The position numbers were made by a program, and so were the translations under genes. A model generated the notes under the pieces. The model was not told the DNA's origin and did no database searches. It saw only the letters and a program-made list of their open reading frames with translations. 41,091 bases of DNA from an uncultured Bacteroidota bacterium (GTDB lineage: Bacteria > Bacteroidota > Bacteroidia > Bacteroidales > VadinHA17), in NCBI GenBank assembly GCA_903844815.1, contig CAIMVD010000148.1, positions 1 to 41,091 on the forward strand, written 5' to 3'. Shown here piece after piece: positions 31,981-40,193 of the stretch. The stretch's first letter is position 1. Every line of letters begins with the position of its first letter.

Positions 31981-34961
31981 AACCTGAAGTAAATAAACGG
32001 CGTCACCTCCGGAGATCTCATCTGGAAAAGAAGGACAGCTACGAGCATTACAACTGCCATTCTTACCGCAGCCGGAATATTTATGAAAAGCCCCCTCACC
32101 GATTCCTTAACGGTTTCAGGAAGAAAATGAATTAAATAGCCTGCAAGTATTAGCAGGAAAACATTTCCGTATGCCGGAAGAACAGTAAGGTAAGTACCGG
32201 GAGAGAAGCCTGTAAATATTTGCCGGATCATGATTCCTACACTCTCAATATCGGGAGCCCTGAAGAAGATCCAGCAGAAATTGACGAACTGGAAAGTGAT
32301 AAAAACCTTTATTGCTGTTCCAATCCTGCCTGAACGGGCCGCATTTCCTGTCAGGCTCTTCCAAATCCTGTCTGCTATTAGTCCCAGTCCGTGCAGACCG
32401 CCCCAGACAAGAAACCGCACATCAGCCCCATGCCATAATCCTCCCAGAAGCATTGTAATAAACAGGTTAACATCTGTCCTGAATTTCCCTTTCCTGTTAC
32501 CACCAAGCGGAATGTACAGATAGTCCTTCAACCACCTTGAAAGAGAGATGTGCCATCGTCGCCAGAAGTCGGCAATTCCTGCTGCCTTGTAGGGTGAATT
32601 GAAATTGAGGGGCAGCCTGAAACCCATTATCAATCCGAGACCGATAGCAATATCGGTATATCCCGAGAAGTCGCAATAGATTTGCAGGCCATAGCCATAA
32701 ACAGCCATCAGGTTCTCGAAACCCGAATAAAGTGCCGGCGCATCAAACACTCTGTCGATGAAGCCCAATGCTATGAAATCGGATATTATAACCTTTTTAA
32801 TGAGCCCTTTTAAAATAAGGAACAGGGCATGGTTAAATTCCCTTTTTGACAAACGGAACTCACTGTATAGCTGAGGTATAAATTCAGATGCCCTGACGAT
32901 AGGACCTGCAACAAGCTGAGGAAAAAATGATACATAAAATCCAAAATCAATAATATTTTTTACCGGCTCCAGTTTCTTTCTGTAGATATCAATTGTATAG
33001 CTTAGCGATTGAAAGGTAAAAAACGATATCCCTACGGGTAAAATAATATTGCTTACATCAAAGGATGTTCCCAGAAACGAATTGGAGAAACCTGCAAGGA
33101 AATCATGAACCTGAAGATCGGTACCGAATATCCTGTTTATAATATCTGTAAAAAAACCGGTATACTTAAAGTAGGCAAGCAGACCCAGATTCGAAACCAG
33201 GCTAAGGATAATATAGAAACGACTCATGAGCCGGGTACGCGACCGGTAAATCAGCAATCCGCAGCAAAAATCAACAACTGTAACGAGTATCAGAAGGAAC
33301 AGAAAGAGCCCTCCTGACTTATAGTAGAAAAAAAGGCTCAAAACAAACAAGTACGCATTCCTCATAGCCAGTTTCTTCCAGACAAGGCTGTAACCGGCTA
33401 GTACTATAAGGAAAAAGATCCAGAAAGCAGGCACTGCGAATATCATTGGAGCAGTATTATCATACCTGAAAACAGATCTCAGTATGGCGGAAAAAAAACC
33501 ATTATTGACAGCATTTACAGTTTGTTTCGAAACAGCTTCCTGTCCGAAACTGATTGCAGGAACGGAGTCAAGACTGATTTTAACAGCACTGTTCGTATCT
33601 TTTGAAACTGAACTAAAAAGACTTTCAGTCATCAGTCTTGAAAGCGAGTCCGCCCCTGGATAGGTAAGGTGAACATAGTCAGCCTGGGCCAGGGGGGGTG
33701 TTTTTTCAGCCCATCTTATTATCGACGACTCCCCTCCCATTGCCTTGTGTGAATCCCAGAATGCTGCTCCGGCATTTTCAGCAGCCTGCCTCTGTGAATT
33801 AATTATTGAGGGAATGTTGGGGTACGACCTGAGGCTGTCTGGACTTTTTATCGCCATGTCAGTGACGCCTACAACAAGAACAGGAGTAGACGGTAATATT
33901 TCGCTCAAAAGCCGGAGCTGACGTTCAAAGCCTTTCTGGTAATATGTATAATCGCTTGTGACATTTCTTACAATATTCAGTCCATATTGAAGAATAATCA
34001 GATCGGGGGAGAGTTTTTTACAGGCTTCCCTGAGATTTTCTTTCCCGACCATGGTAAACTCGAGACCGGCACTGCCACGCTGGGGAAGATTATCAACGAT
34101 TACTCCTGTATTACTTTCAATACTTATCCCGTAGATATCAGGACTTGTATTACCCTCAAACTCAATTAACACCTCTTCTGCACCGTTGAGCCTGCATGTA
34201 ATTTCGTTATAACCTGCTCCCTGTGTAAGTGTATCGGAATAAACCAGCCTGTCATCGGCCTTAACTTTAATACTTACCTGCCCGTCGGAATTTCCATAAA
34301 ATAACCTGAGGATATCATAGATCTTAGAACAACTGTCGGCCATTGACGAAGGCCTTATCCTTACGAATGCTTTTTCGGGACGATTTGTTTTCACCCCTTC
34401 AGGAATAAACCTGCACATTGTAAGGAATGGCCCCAGATCAGGTTTGTTAATCTCTCCCTTCCTGAATGAAAGATAATTGTACCTTTCCCAGTTTGACGAA
34501 GACCTCAGCCATACAGTTTTGGTATACATAACAGGCATCAGGGGCAGCATAAGTCCCGGGCCTGTTCCGCCACGTCCTTCCCTGAGTTTCTTTCTCAGGA
34601 AGGAAGTTATCCTGTCACCCTCCAGCTGGGAATCGCCGTAATACATTATCCGGAGCTGCCCTTCTGAATAATTCAGGGAATCAAGAAACATCCTGAAAAT
34701 GTCTGTCGCTGGTTTTACATCATTACCAGATAATCCTGAGGAATCAGCCCTGGATGGACTATTTATAGTGACACCCGTATCTGATTCCTGACCCAGAGGC
34801 ACCGCATTATAATTTAATTTTGAAGCAGTATCTCCGGCAAGGATATGAGGAAGGAAATCCCCGACTGCGGGAAAGAAATGGTCACCCGGAATTGCGTAAT
34901 GTAATCCTGTGAAACATGCCAGGAATATCAGCAATAACAGAAATGACCTGAATGGGTGCAT
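31977..34961 (-). CDS. SGNH-like domain fused to MBOAT O-acyltransferase
   Basis: 994 residues, far longer than a normal MBOAT protein (about 450-500). A signal anchor (about 5-25) precedes a periplasmic SGNH-type domain: RIMYYGDSQLEGDRI with Ser111, ILQYGLNIVRN (G-x-N block), and DYVHL with Asp428 and His431. After a linker comes a second half starting with APMIFAVPAFWIFFLIVLAG, about ten membrane segments and MBOAT motifs KDYLYIPLGGNRKGK and GGLWHGADVRF with His844. Known exopolysaccharide or teichoic-acid systems encode these activities as separate proteins (AlgI with AlgJ/X, PatA with PatB, DltB with DltD). Here one chain could move an acyl group across the membrane and place it on a polymer. 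It follows the LysM transglycosylase gene by 14 bases. Substrate is unknown; peptidoglycan is a candidate. Confidence 0.88.
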   Translation of the reverse strand: MHPFRSFLLLLIFLACFTGLHYAIPGDHFFPAVGDFLPHILAGDTASKLNYNAVPLGQESDTGVTINSPSRADSSGLSGNDVKPATDIFRMFLDSLNYSEGQLRIMYYGDSQLEGDRITSFLRKKLREGRGGTGPGLMLPLMPVMYTKTVWLRSSSNWERYNYLSFRKGEINKPDLGPFLTMCRFIPEGVKTNRPEKAFVRIRPSSMADSCSKIYDILRLFYGNSDGQVSIKVKADDRLVYSDTLTQGAGYNEITCRLNGAEEVLIEFEGNTSPDIYGISIESNTGVIVDNLPQRGSAGLEFTMVGKENLREACKKLSPDLIILQYGLNIVRNVTSDYTYYQKGFERQLRLLSEILPSTPVLVVGVTDMAIKSPDSLRSYPNIPSIINSQRQAAENAGAAFWDSHKAMGGESSIIRWAEKTPPLAQADYVHLTYPGADSLSRLMTESLFSSVSKDTNSAVKISLDSVPAISFGQEAVSKQTVNAVNNGFFSAILRSVFRYDNTAPMIFAVPAFWIFFLIVLAGYSLVWKKLAMRNAYLFVLSLFFYYKSGGLFLFLLILVTVVDFCCGLLIYRSRTRLMSRFYIILSLVSNLGLLAYFKYTGFFTDIINRIFGTDLQVHDFLAGFSNSFLGTSFDVSNIILPVGISFFTFQSLSYTIDIYRKKLEPVKNIIDFGFYVSFFPQLVAGPIVRASEFIPQLYSEFRLSKREFNHALFLILKGLIKKVIISDFIALGFIDRVFDAPALYSGFENLMAVYGYGLQIYCDFSGYTDIAIGLGLIMGFRLPLNFNSPYKAAGIADFWRRWHISLSRWLKDYLYIPLGGNRKGKFRTDVNLFITMLLGGLWHGADVRFLVWGGLHGLGLIADRIWKSLTGNAARSGRIGTAIKVFITFQFVNFCWIFFRAPDIESVGIMIRQIFTGFSPGTYLTVLPAYGNVFLLILAGYLIHFLPETVKESVRGLFINIPAAVRMAVVMLVAVLLFQMRSPEVTPFIYFRF

Positions 34962-34975
34962 ATATCAGAAAAGCA

Positions 34976-36547
34976 TCAACTTTTCTTTTTTATCTTAAGT
35001 ACCTGTCCGATTTTGATTTTTGAGGGTTCCAAAATGTTATTCAATGCCAGGACCTGGCTTGCAGTAACATTATCGTACATTTTAACTATATCCCAGATAG
35101 TATCACCCGACCTGACTGTATGGGTCACAAAGGACCCGTCGGGTTCCAATGCTGAGGTTTGTGATGCTGCCTGAACTGAAATGGCCTGTGCAGTTGCAAC
35201 CGTCTGGGGAACTGGTTTACCTGACATTTTTTGTTTCTCTTCAAATGTCATAAGGTTGACTTTCGAAAAATAATCATCTTTTGCAGGATCAACATATACT
35301 GAGAGTTTCTGTCCAACCCGAATCGTATTCCTGTAAATATCGTTCCAGTATCTGAGGTCGGAAAGTGAAACTCTGTACCATTCAGAAATAAAACCGAGGT
35401 TATCCCCATCCTTAACAATATAATAAAGTTTTATCTTTCCCTTCATATCGGCAGGTGCTGCTGAGAAGTGCTTTGGATCGGCAATCTGTGTAACCTTATT
35501 AAGGTAGACGTCTTTCTTGAAACTTCTTATGGTGTCGTTTAATCCTATAAAATCACCGAGGTGGTTCATCGGGAGCATAAGAGATAGTGGTTTTGAGGCA
35601 CCCGGGATAAGGCCTGTCTTGTATTGGGGATTCAATGCTCTCAGTTCTCCCAGCGGAATATGCATTACTTCAGATATCTGGGTAAGATGATAATCCTTAT
35701 TTACCATTATTGTATCGGTTGCCATCGGAATATCAAGAGGCAGAGGACTAAGGTTGTGTTCTTTATAGTAATTGAGGGCATAAGCCGCACCAACATATAT
35801 AGGAATATAGCCTCTTGTTTCACGAGGCAGTCTGTAATAAATATCCCAATAATCCTTTTTGTTTCCCGATCGTTTGATGGCCTTGTTAACATTGCCGGGA
35901 CCGCAATTGTAAGCGGCAATTACAAGAATCCAGTCATTATATATATTGTAAAGATCTTTAATATATTTTGCCGCCGCATGAGTGGATTTTACCGGATCTC
36001 TGCGTTCATCGACAAGCGAATTAATTGTAAGCCCATACATGCGCCCGGTGCTGTACATGAACTGCCACATTCCTGTTGCCCCGGAGCGCCGGTTGACAAC
36101 ACCAGGATTCAGAGCCGATTCGATTACAGCCATGTATTTAAGTTCAGTCGGAAGACCATACTGGTCGAAAATATCCTCAATCATTGGGAAATAATATTCA
36201 CTTAGCCCCAGTACAGCACAAAACTTCTTTCTCTGCTTTACAATGTAAACATGAATGTTATTACGGATGATACTATTATATTGAAGGTTGACGATCGAAT
36301 TTATACTGGCAAGCCTGCTTTTGTAAATTGAATCTGAATATTCAAGCCCTACCGAGTCGGCACCCTGCATAAAGTTGCTGTTCTGAAGAGCCATCCTGAC
36401 ATACCAGTTATTCACCAGGCTGTCGAGATCTGCTGTAATCTGTTCTGCGCTGGCATCCGATTTTATGATTATCGTGTCGGAAACAGAAACAGCGTTTGCT
36501 TTCAAAACCGCAAAGAATAAAAATGTAAGTAATACTTTAAATCTCAT
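34976..36547 (-). CDS. Lytic transglycosylase with two LysM domains (MltD-like)
   Basis: 523 residues. A signal peptide (about 1-19) is followed by an SLT-type catalytic domain (about 115-270): LPTELKYMAVIESALNPGVV with catalytic Glu143, RRSGATGMWQFMYSTGRMYG, and AYNCGPGNVNKAIKRSG. Then come a LysM at about 372-418 (YYIVKDGDNLGFISEWYRVS) and a second at the C-terminus (about 475-521, HTVRSGDTIWDIVKMYDNVT). The enzyme cleaves peptidoglycan glycan chains with formation of 1,6-anhydro-muropeptides in the periplasm. It lies between DUF5683 and the SGNH-MBOAT gene in one minus-strand run with parAB. Confidence 0.93.
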   Translation of the reverse strand: MRFKVLLTFLFFAVLKANAVSVSDTIIIKSDASAEQITADLDSLVNNWYVRMALQNSNFMQGADSVGLEYSDSIYKSRLASINSIVNLQYNSIIRNNIHVYIVKQRKKFCAVLGLSEYYFPMIEDIFDQYGLPTELKYMAVIESALNPGVVNRRSGATGMWQFMYSTGRMYGLTINSLVDERRDPVKSTHAAAKYIKDLYNIYNDWILVIAAYNCGPGNVNKAIKRSGNKKDYWDIYYRLPRETRGYIPIYVGAAYALNYYKEHNLSPLPLDIPMATDTIMVNKDYHLTQISEVMHIPLGELRALNPQYKTGLIPGASKPLSLMLPMNHLGDFIGLNDTIRSFKKDVYLNKVTQIADPKHFSAAPADMKGKIKLYYIVKDGDNLGFISEWYRVSLSDLRYWNDIYRNTIRVGQKLSVYVDPAKDDYFSKVNLMTFEEKQKMSGKPVPQTVATAQAISVQAASQTSALEPDGSFVTHTVRSGDTIWDIVKMYDNVTASQVLALNNILEPSKIKIGQVLKIKKKS

Positions 36548-36561
36548 AATGATGTAATCTT

Positions 36562-37203
36562 TTAAAAGGTTATCGTCATTCCCACATTTAATCCGGCACC
36601 GGTAAATCCTCCCGGCAATGGCAATACTGAGGGATATATTGCCAGATCGAGGTTGTTGGAGATATCATAGTTAAAAAGGCTCGCGTCGACATTGGCATCG
36701 AGAACCGATAACAGATACCATCCTGCGATGCCAATATACGAAAGATCCCTGTATCTTTTATAATAGTCTACCATTCTCAGCAGTCCGTCTTTATAATAAG
36801 ACGCTGATGAAGGGTCATAGGTTTCAGGGTATAGTACCGGATCGTAAGTTGAAGGTTCAGCCCTTATAACCTGCTGATAGCTTTTGGTTTCAGGAATTAT
36901 GTCAGTAAAATCCTGATAAGCCCTCATGTATTTGTCGTAGTTTCCTGAATTGAAGTTGGCGCTGTAAATAAGTCCTCCGAACCCGGCATATACAAGGGGG
37001 ATCTTCCAGTATGAACGATTATAGATCTGGCCCAGGCCAGGGAAGGCTACAGCCAGCATGGTAGCCCGCATCGGTTCTGCCTTGAACCGGGGTTTTTGGG
37101 AAACGGGTTTTGGAAAGGGGATAGTATCCTGTGAAAAACCATCCTGTTGCACGCAAGCGAGTAACAGAATAAGTAAGATTCCTATTTTTTGAAAGGTCCT
37201 CAA
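36562..37203 (-). CDS. DUF5683-domain membrane protein
   Basis: 213 residues. A signal peptide (about 1-24, ending GFSQ) precedes the DUF5683 pattern: PMRATMLAVAFPGLGQIYNRSYWKIPLVYAGFGGLIY at about 46-82, then NYDKYMRAYQDF and a region YRRYRDLSYIG-like (YKRYRDLSYIGIAGWYLLSV), then VDASLFNYDIS. Several segments are hydrophobic. The family is confined to Bacteroidota, usually beside parAB and a transglycosylase; no activity is known. Its stop is 14 bases before the start of the transglycosylase gene, so the two are co-transcribed. A role in envelope or cell-division linkage is inferred only from neighbours. Confidence 0.85.
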   Translation of the reverse strand: MRTFQKIGILLILLLACVQQDGFSQDTIPFPKPVSQKPRFKAEPMRATMLAVAFPGLGQIYNRSYWKIPLVYAGFGGLIYSANFNSGNYDKYMRAYQDFTDIIPETKSYQQVIRAEPSTYDPVLYPETYDPSSASYYKDGLLRMVDYYKRYRDLSYIGIAGWYLLSVLDANVDASLFNYDISNNLDLAIYPSVLPLPGGFTGAGLNVGMTITF

Positions 37204-37266
37204 AATATGAAAAAACGGTATTAAGCGTACATAACATTTATGAACGCGCGATAAAGATAATTCTTT

Positions 37267-38154
37267 TCAGGAGTTAAGACGGTCGAACACGCTTAAAATG
37301 CGTTCCATCTCATCCTGATCATCAAACTGGATAACTATCTTGCCTTTTCCGTTCTCATTAATTCTGAAGTCAACCTTTGCTTCAAATATTTTATGAAGAT
37401 GGTCCGACAGGCGGGAAAAATCATCGTTGATTTTCTTCTTTTTTTCAATTTTCTCCGGATCCTTTGCCTTTTCTGTCTGAAGTATCCTTACAAGTTCTTC
37501 AGACTGCCTTACCGATAATTCACCATCAATTATTTGGTAAAAGACATTTATCTGCTTTTTTGGATCATCGATATTGATAAGTGTCCGGGCATGGCCCATC
37601 ATGAGTTGTTTTTTCCTGATTCCCAGCTGTATTTCGGCGGGAAGCCTCAGGAGCCTCAGGTAATTGGCAACAGTGGATCTTTGTTTTCCAACCCTGTCGC
37701 TAAGCTGTTCCTGGGTCAGTTTACACTCTTCTACAAGACGCTGAAAGCTTATTGCAACCTCAACTGCGTCAAGGTCTTCGCGTTGAATATTCTCTACAAG
37801 TGCCAGCTCGAGCATAGCCTGATCATCGGCAGTTCTTATATATGCCGGAACATGAGTCAGTCCTGCAAGCCGGGCTGCCCTGAGCCTCCTTTCACCTGCA
37901 ATAAGCTGATACCTGCCTGGCCCGTTTTCACGAACGGTCAGTGGCTGTACAATACCAAGCTCCTTAATAGATGTTGCAAGTTCTTCCAGTGCCTGCTCAT
38001 CAAATGTGGTTCTGGGCTGAAAAGGATTTGCTTCGATCGAATCAACCGAAATATCCATATTGGCCTCTACCTTCTTTTCCAGAACCTCTTTCTCCACTCC
38101 ATCAATCAATGCACCAAGACCTCTTCCCAACGCATTTTTCTTCGACATATTCAT
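37267..38154 (-). CDS. parB: Chromosome-partitioning protein ParB
   Basis: 295 residues; Met1 and Met3 are both possible starts. The N-terminal CTPase/ParB domain has SIEANPFQPRTTFDEQALEE, IKELGIVQPLTVRE and the key motif LIAGERRLRAARLAGL at about 86-101. The helix-turn-helix that reads parS follows (LTQEQLSDRVGKQRSTVANYLRLLRLP), then a linker and a short dimer domain. ParB loads at parS sites and spreads as a CTP-dependent clamp; ParA then moves the origins apart. No clear parS site is seen in the window. It follows parA by 32 bases. Confidence 0.95.
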   Translation of the reverse strand: MNMSKKNALGRGLGALIDGVEKEVLEKKVEANMDISVDSIEANPFQPRTTFDEQALEELATSIKELGIVQPLTVRENGPGRYQLIAGERRLRAARLAGLTHVPAYIRTADDQAMLELALVENIQREDLDAVEVAISFQRLVEECKLTQEQLSDRVGKQRSTVANYLRLLRLPAEIQLGIRKKQLMMGHARTLINIDDPKKQINVFYQIIDGELSVRQSEELVRILQTEKAKDPEKIEKKKKINDDFSRLSDHLHKIFEAKVDFRINENGKGKIVIQFDDQDEMERILSVFDRLNS

Positions 38155-38186
38155 TATGTATCAGGTAATCATTAAAGTTATGTACT

Positions 38187-38963
38187 CTATTCCACTTTCA
38201 CTACCTGCTTCTCTATCAACTCTGCGGCCAGATTAAGATAGTTCACAGTACCCCTTGAGTCAGCATCATACAAAATTGCCGGCTGACCAAAACTTGGAGC
38301 TTCGGAAAGCTTGACATTCCTCTGGATGATTGTCTTGAAAACCATTTGCTGGAAATGTTTGTTCACTTCATCTGCAACCTGATTTGAAAGCCTCAGGCGC
38401 GCATCATACATGGTCAGGAGGAATCCTTCAATCTCAAGCTCGGGATTTAGATTATTCTGAATGATTTTTATTGTATTAAGCAACTTGCCCAGCCCTTCAA
38501 GCGCAAAATATTCGCATTGTACAGGAATTATTACCGAATCGGATGCAGTCAGAGCATTTACGGTAAGCAGACCAAGTGAAGGCGAACAATCGATAAGAAT
38601 ATAATCATATAAATCCTTTATTTTGGCAAGTACATTTTTCAGAATCTTTTCCCTCTCAGGCCTCTCAAGCATTTCAATCTCCGCACCTACCAGGTCAATA
38701 TTTGAGGGGATTATTGAAAGATTATCAACTCCTCCGGGTATTGTAGCCTCATGAGGATCCCTGCCATCAATCAGACAATCATATATTGTTGATTTTATCT
38801 GCCTCGTATCAATCCCTATCCCTGAAGTGGCATTCGCCTGAGGATCACCGTCTACTATCAGTACTTTCTTTTCGAGAGCAGCAAGACTTGCCGCCAGGTT
38901 TATTGCAGTAGTGGTCTTTCCAACGCCACCCTTCTGATTCGCTATTGCTATAATCCTTCCCAT
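38187..38963 (-). CDS. parA: Chromosome-partitioning ATPase ParA (Soj)
   Basis: 258 residues. The deviant Walker [21 protein letters not shown] lies at residues 6-25. Walker A' ([18 protein letters not shown]) and Walker B ([13 protein letters not shown]) follow, all typical of chromosomal ParA/Soj without the DNA-binding N-terminal extension of plasmid ParAs. It binds nucleoid DNA with ATP and is released by ParB. A -7 box at 38999-39006 on the same strand gives a leader of about 30 bases. It heads the minus-strand run parA-parB-DUF5683-transglycosylase-acyltransferase. Chromosomal type and neighbours suggest the window may not be far from the replication origin. Confidence 0.95.
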   Translation of the reverse strand: MGRIIAIANQKGGVGKTTTAINLAASLAALEKKVLIVDGDPQANATSGIGIDTRQIKSTIYDCLIDGRDPHEATIPGGVDNLSIIPSNIDLVGAEIEMLERPEREKILKNVLAKIKDLYDYILIDCSPSLGLLTVNALTASDSVIIPVQCEYFALEGLGKLLNTIKIIQNNLNPELEIEGFLLTMYDARLRLSNQVADEVNKHFQQMVFKTIIQRNVKLSEAPSFGQPAILYDADSRGTVNYLNLAAELIEKQVVKVE

Positions 38964-38998
38964 CTCTAATTATTAAATTATTACTTTATTTCGAGCAA

Positions 38999-39006
38999 CA
39001 AATTTA
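38999..39006 (-). promoter_or_regulatory. -7 box of the parA promoter
   Basis: The minus strand reads TAAATTTG, matching TAnnTTTG. A palindrome CTGCCGGCAG lies just upstream at 39024-39033. No -33 TTG is seen. Confidence 0.5.
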
Positions 39007-39242
39007 CTATTTATGTACTACCGCTGCCGGCAGTAAAAGATGTAATTGTAAACAATTCTTTCGCGGTTTTCAACATGTTATTAACAATGCCGGTTTTTTA
39101 CAAAAATTTATATTATTCTGATTATCTGGTAATTGAATATTTACTTAATTTCATAAAGATATCATTATTATGATATTGAAACACATTCGAAAAACTTTAC
39201 AATTTATTCTTCATCTTTGATCCGGTATAATACTACGCAAGA

Positions 39243-40193
39243 ATGAACCAAATATCCAAAACCGGCGAATGGCTGGCAATAGTGAACCCAAATGCAGGCA
39301 GCGGCAGAGGGAAGAAAGACTGGGAAAAAATTTCTTCCCTGCTCAAAACGGAGGGACTCTCTTTCAATGTAAGATTCACTGAGAAAAAGGAAGACGCAAT
39401 ATCACTTACAATAGAAGGTATAGAATCGGGTTTCAGGAAAATAGTAACTGTGGGAGGAGACGGAACTCTCAATGAGGTGGTCAATGGCGTCCTCCTTAAT
39501 ACTACTTGCCCTGCTCTTGACATATCCCTGGGACTGATACCGGTGGGTACAGGAAACGACTGGGGAAAAATGTTCGGAATACCCTCCGATTACAAAAAAG
39601 CAATAGGTATAATCAGGGAAGGCAAAAATATGGTCCACGATGCTGGCTATCTCAGTTTTAGCACGGGCTCAGACACAAAACACAGGTACTTCATAAATAT
39701 AGCCGGACTGGGATTTGAATCAACCGTTGTGAAACGAACCAACTATCAGAAAGACCATGGCCACAGTGGCAAACTGATCTATTTCTATAACCTGCTCTTA
39801 AGCCTTCTTGCTTACAGGAATACAAGGACTGAGATAGTGATTGACGGTGAAGTGATCGTCACCGATCTCTTCTCTCTGAATATTGGCAATGGCAGGTATT
39901 GTGGAGGAGGAATGCGCCAGACACCCGATGCCTTGCCCGACGACGGCATGCTGGATGCAACAATAATAGGTGATATCGGAAAATTTGAAATTATAAGGAA
40001 GCTTCGCATGCTTTATGACGGAACAATCCTCAGCCATCCAAAAATTACAGGTTACAGATGCAGTAATGTTAAAGTAACATCGGGGACTGACATTTGGGTT
40101 GAAGCCGACGGAGAATCACTGGGACATACTCCGGCAGAATTCGGAATACTACCCTCGGCGATAAAGATTATTTACGGAAACAGGCTTATTTAA
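39243..40193 (+). CDS. Diacylglycerol kinase-family lipid kinase
   Basis: 316 residues, cytosolic. The N-terminus WLAIVNPNAGSGRGKKDWEK and the motif IVTVGGDGTLNEVVNGVLL (with GGDGTLNE, about residues 65-72), then GLIPVGTGNDWGKMFGIP, define the DAGK catalytic domain as in YegS/DgkB. The C-terminal half has NIGNGRYCGGGMRQTPDALPDDGMLDATII. The enzyme uses ATP to phosphorylate diacylglycerol, sphingosine or a related lipid; in Bacteroidota a sphingolipid or DAG substrate is possible. The gene stands alone and its stop overlaps the convergent gene's stop by 8 bases. Divergent from parA. Confidence 0.9.
   Translation: MNQISKTGEWLAIVNPNAGSGRGKKDWEKISSLLKTEGLSFNVRFTEKKEDAISLTIEGIESGFRKIVTVGGDGTLNEVVNGVLLNTTCPALDISLGLIPVGTGNDWGKMFGIPSDYKKAIGIIREGKNMVHDAGYLSFSTGSDTKHRYFINIAGLGFESTVVKRTNYQKDHGHSGKLIYFYNLLLSLLAYRNTRTEIVIDGEVIVTDLFSLNIGNGRYCGGGMRQTPDALPDDGMLDATIIGDIGKFEIIRKLRMLYDGTILSHPKITGYRCSNVKVTSGTDIWVEADGESLGHTPAEFGILPSAIKIIYGNRLI

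Noticed and set aside
37534-38175. Plus-strand open frame of 213 codons opposite parB
   Set aside because: It is antisense to parB, has cysteine-rich, low-plausibility composition and no recognisable domain.
14572-39033. CTGCCGGCAG palindrome in two intergenic regions (14572-14581, 39024-39033) as a regulator site
   Set aside because: Only two copies, ten bases each, in front of unrelated genes and without further shared sequence; chance or a worn repeat is as likely.
38964-39242. Replication origin or parS near parAB
   Set aside because: No cluster of DnaA boxes and no clear 16-base parS palindrome could be found; only AT-rich sequence and a CTGCCGGCAG palindrome are present.
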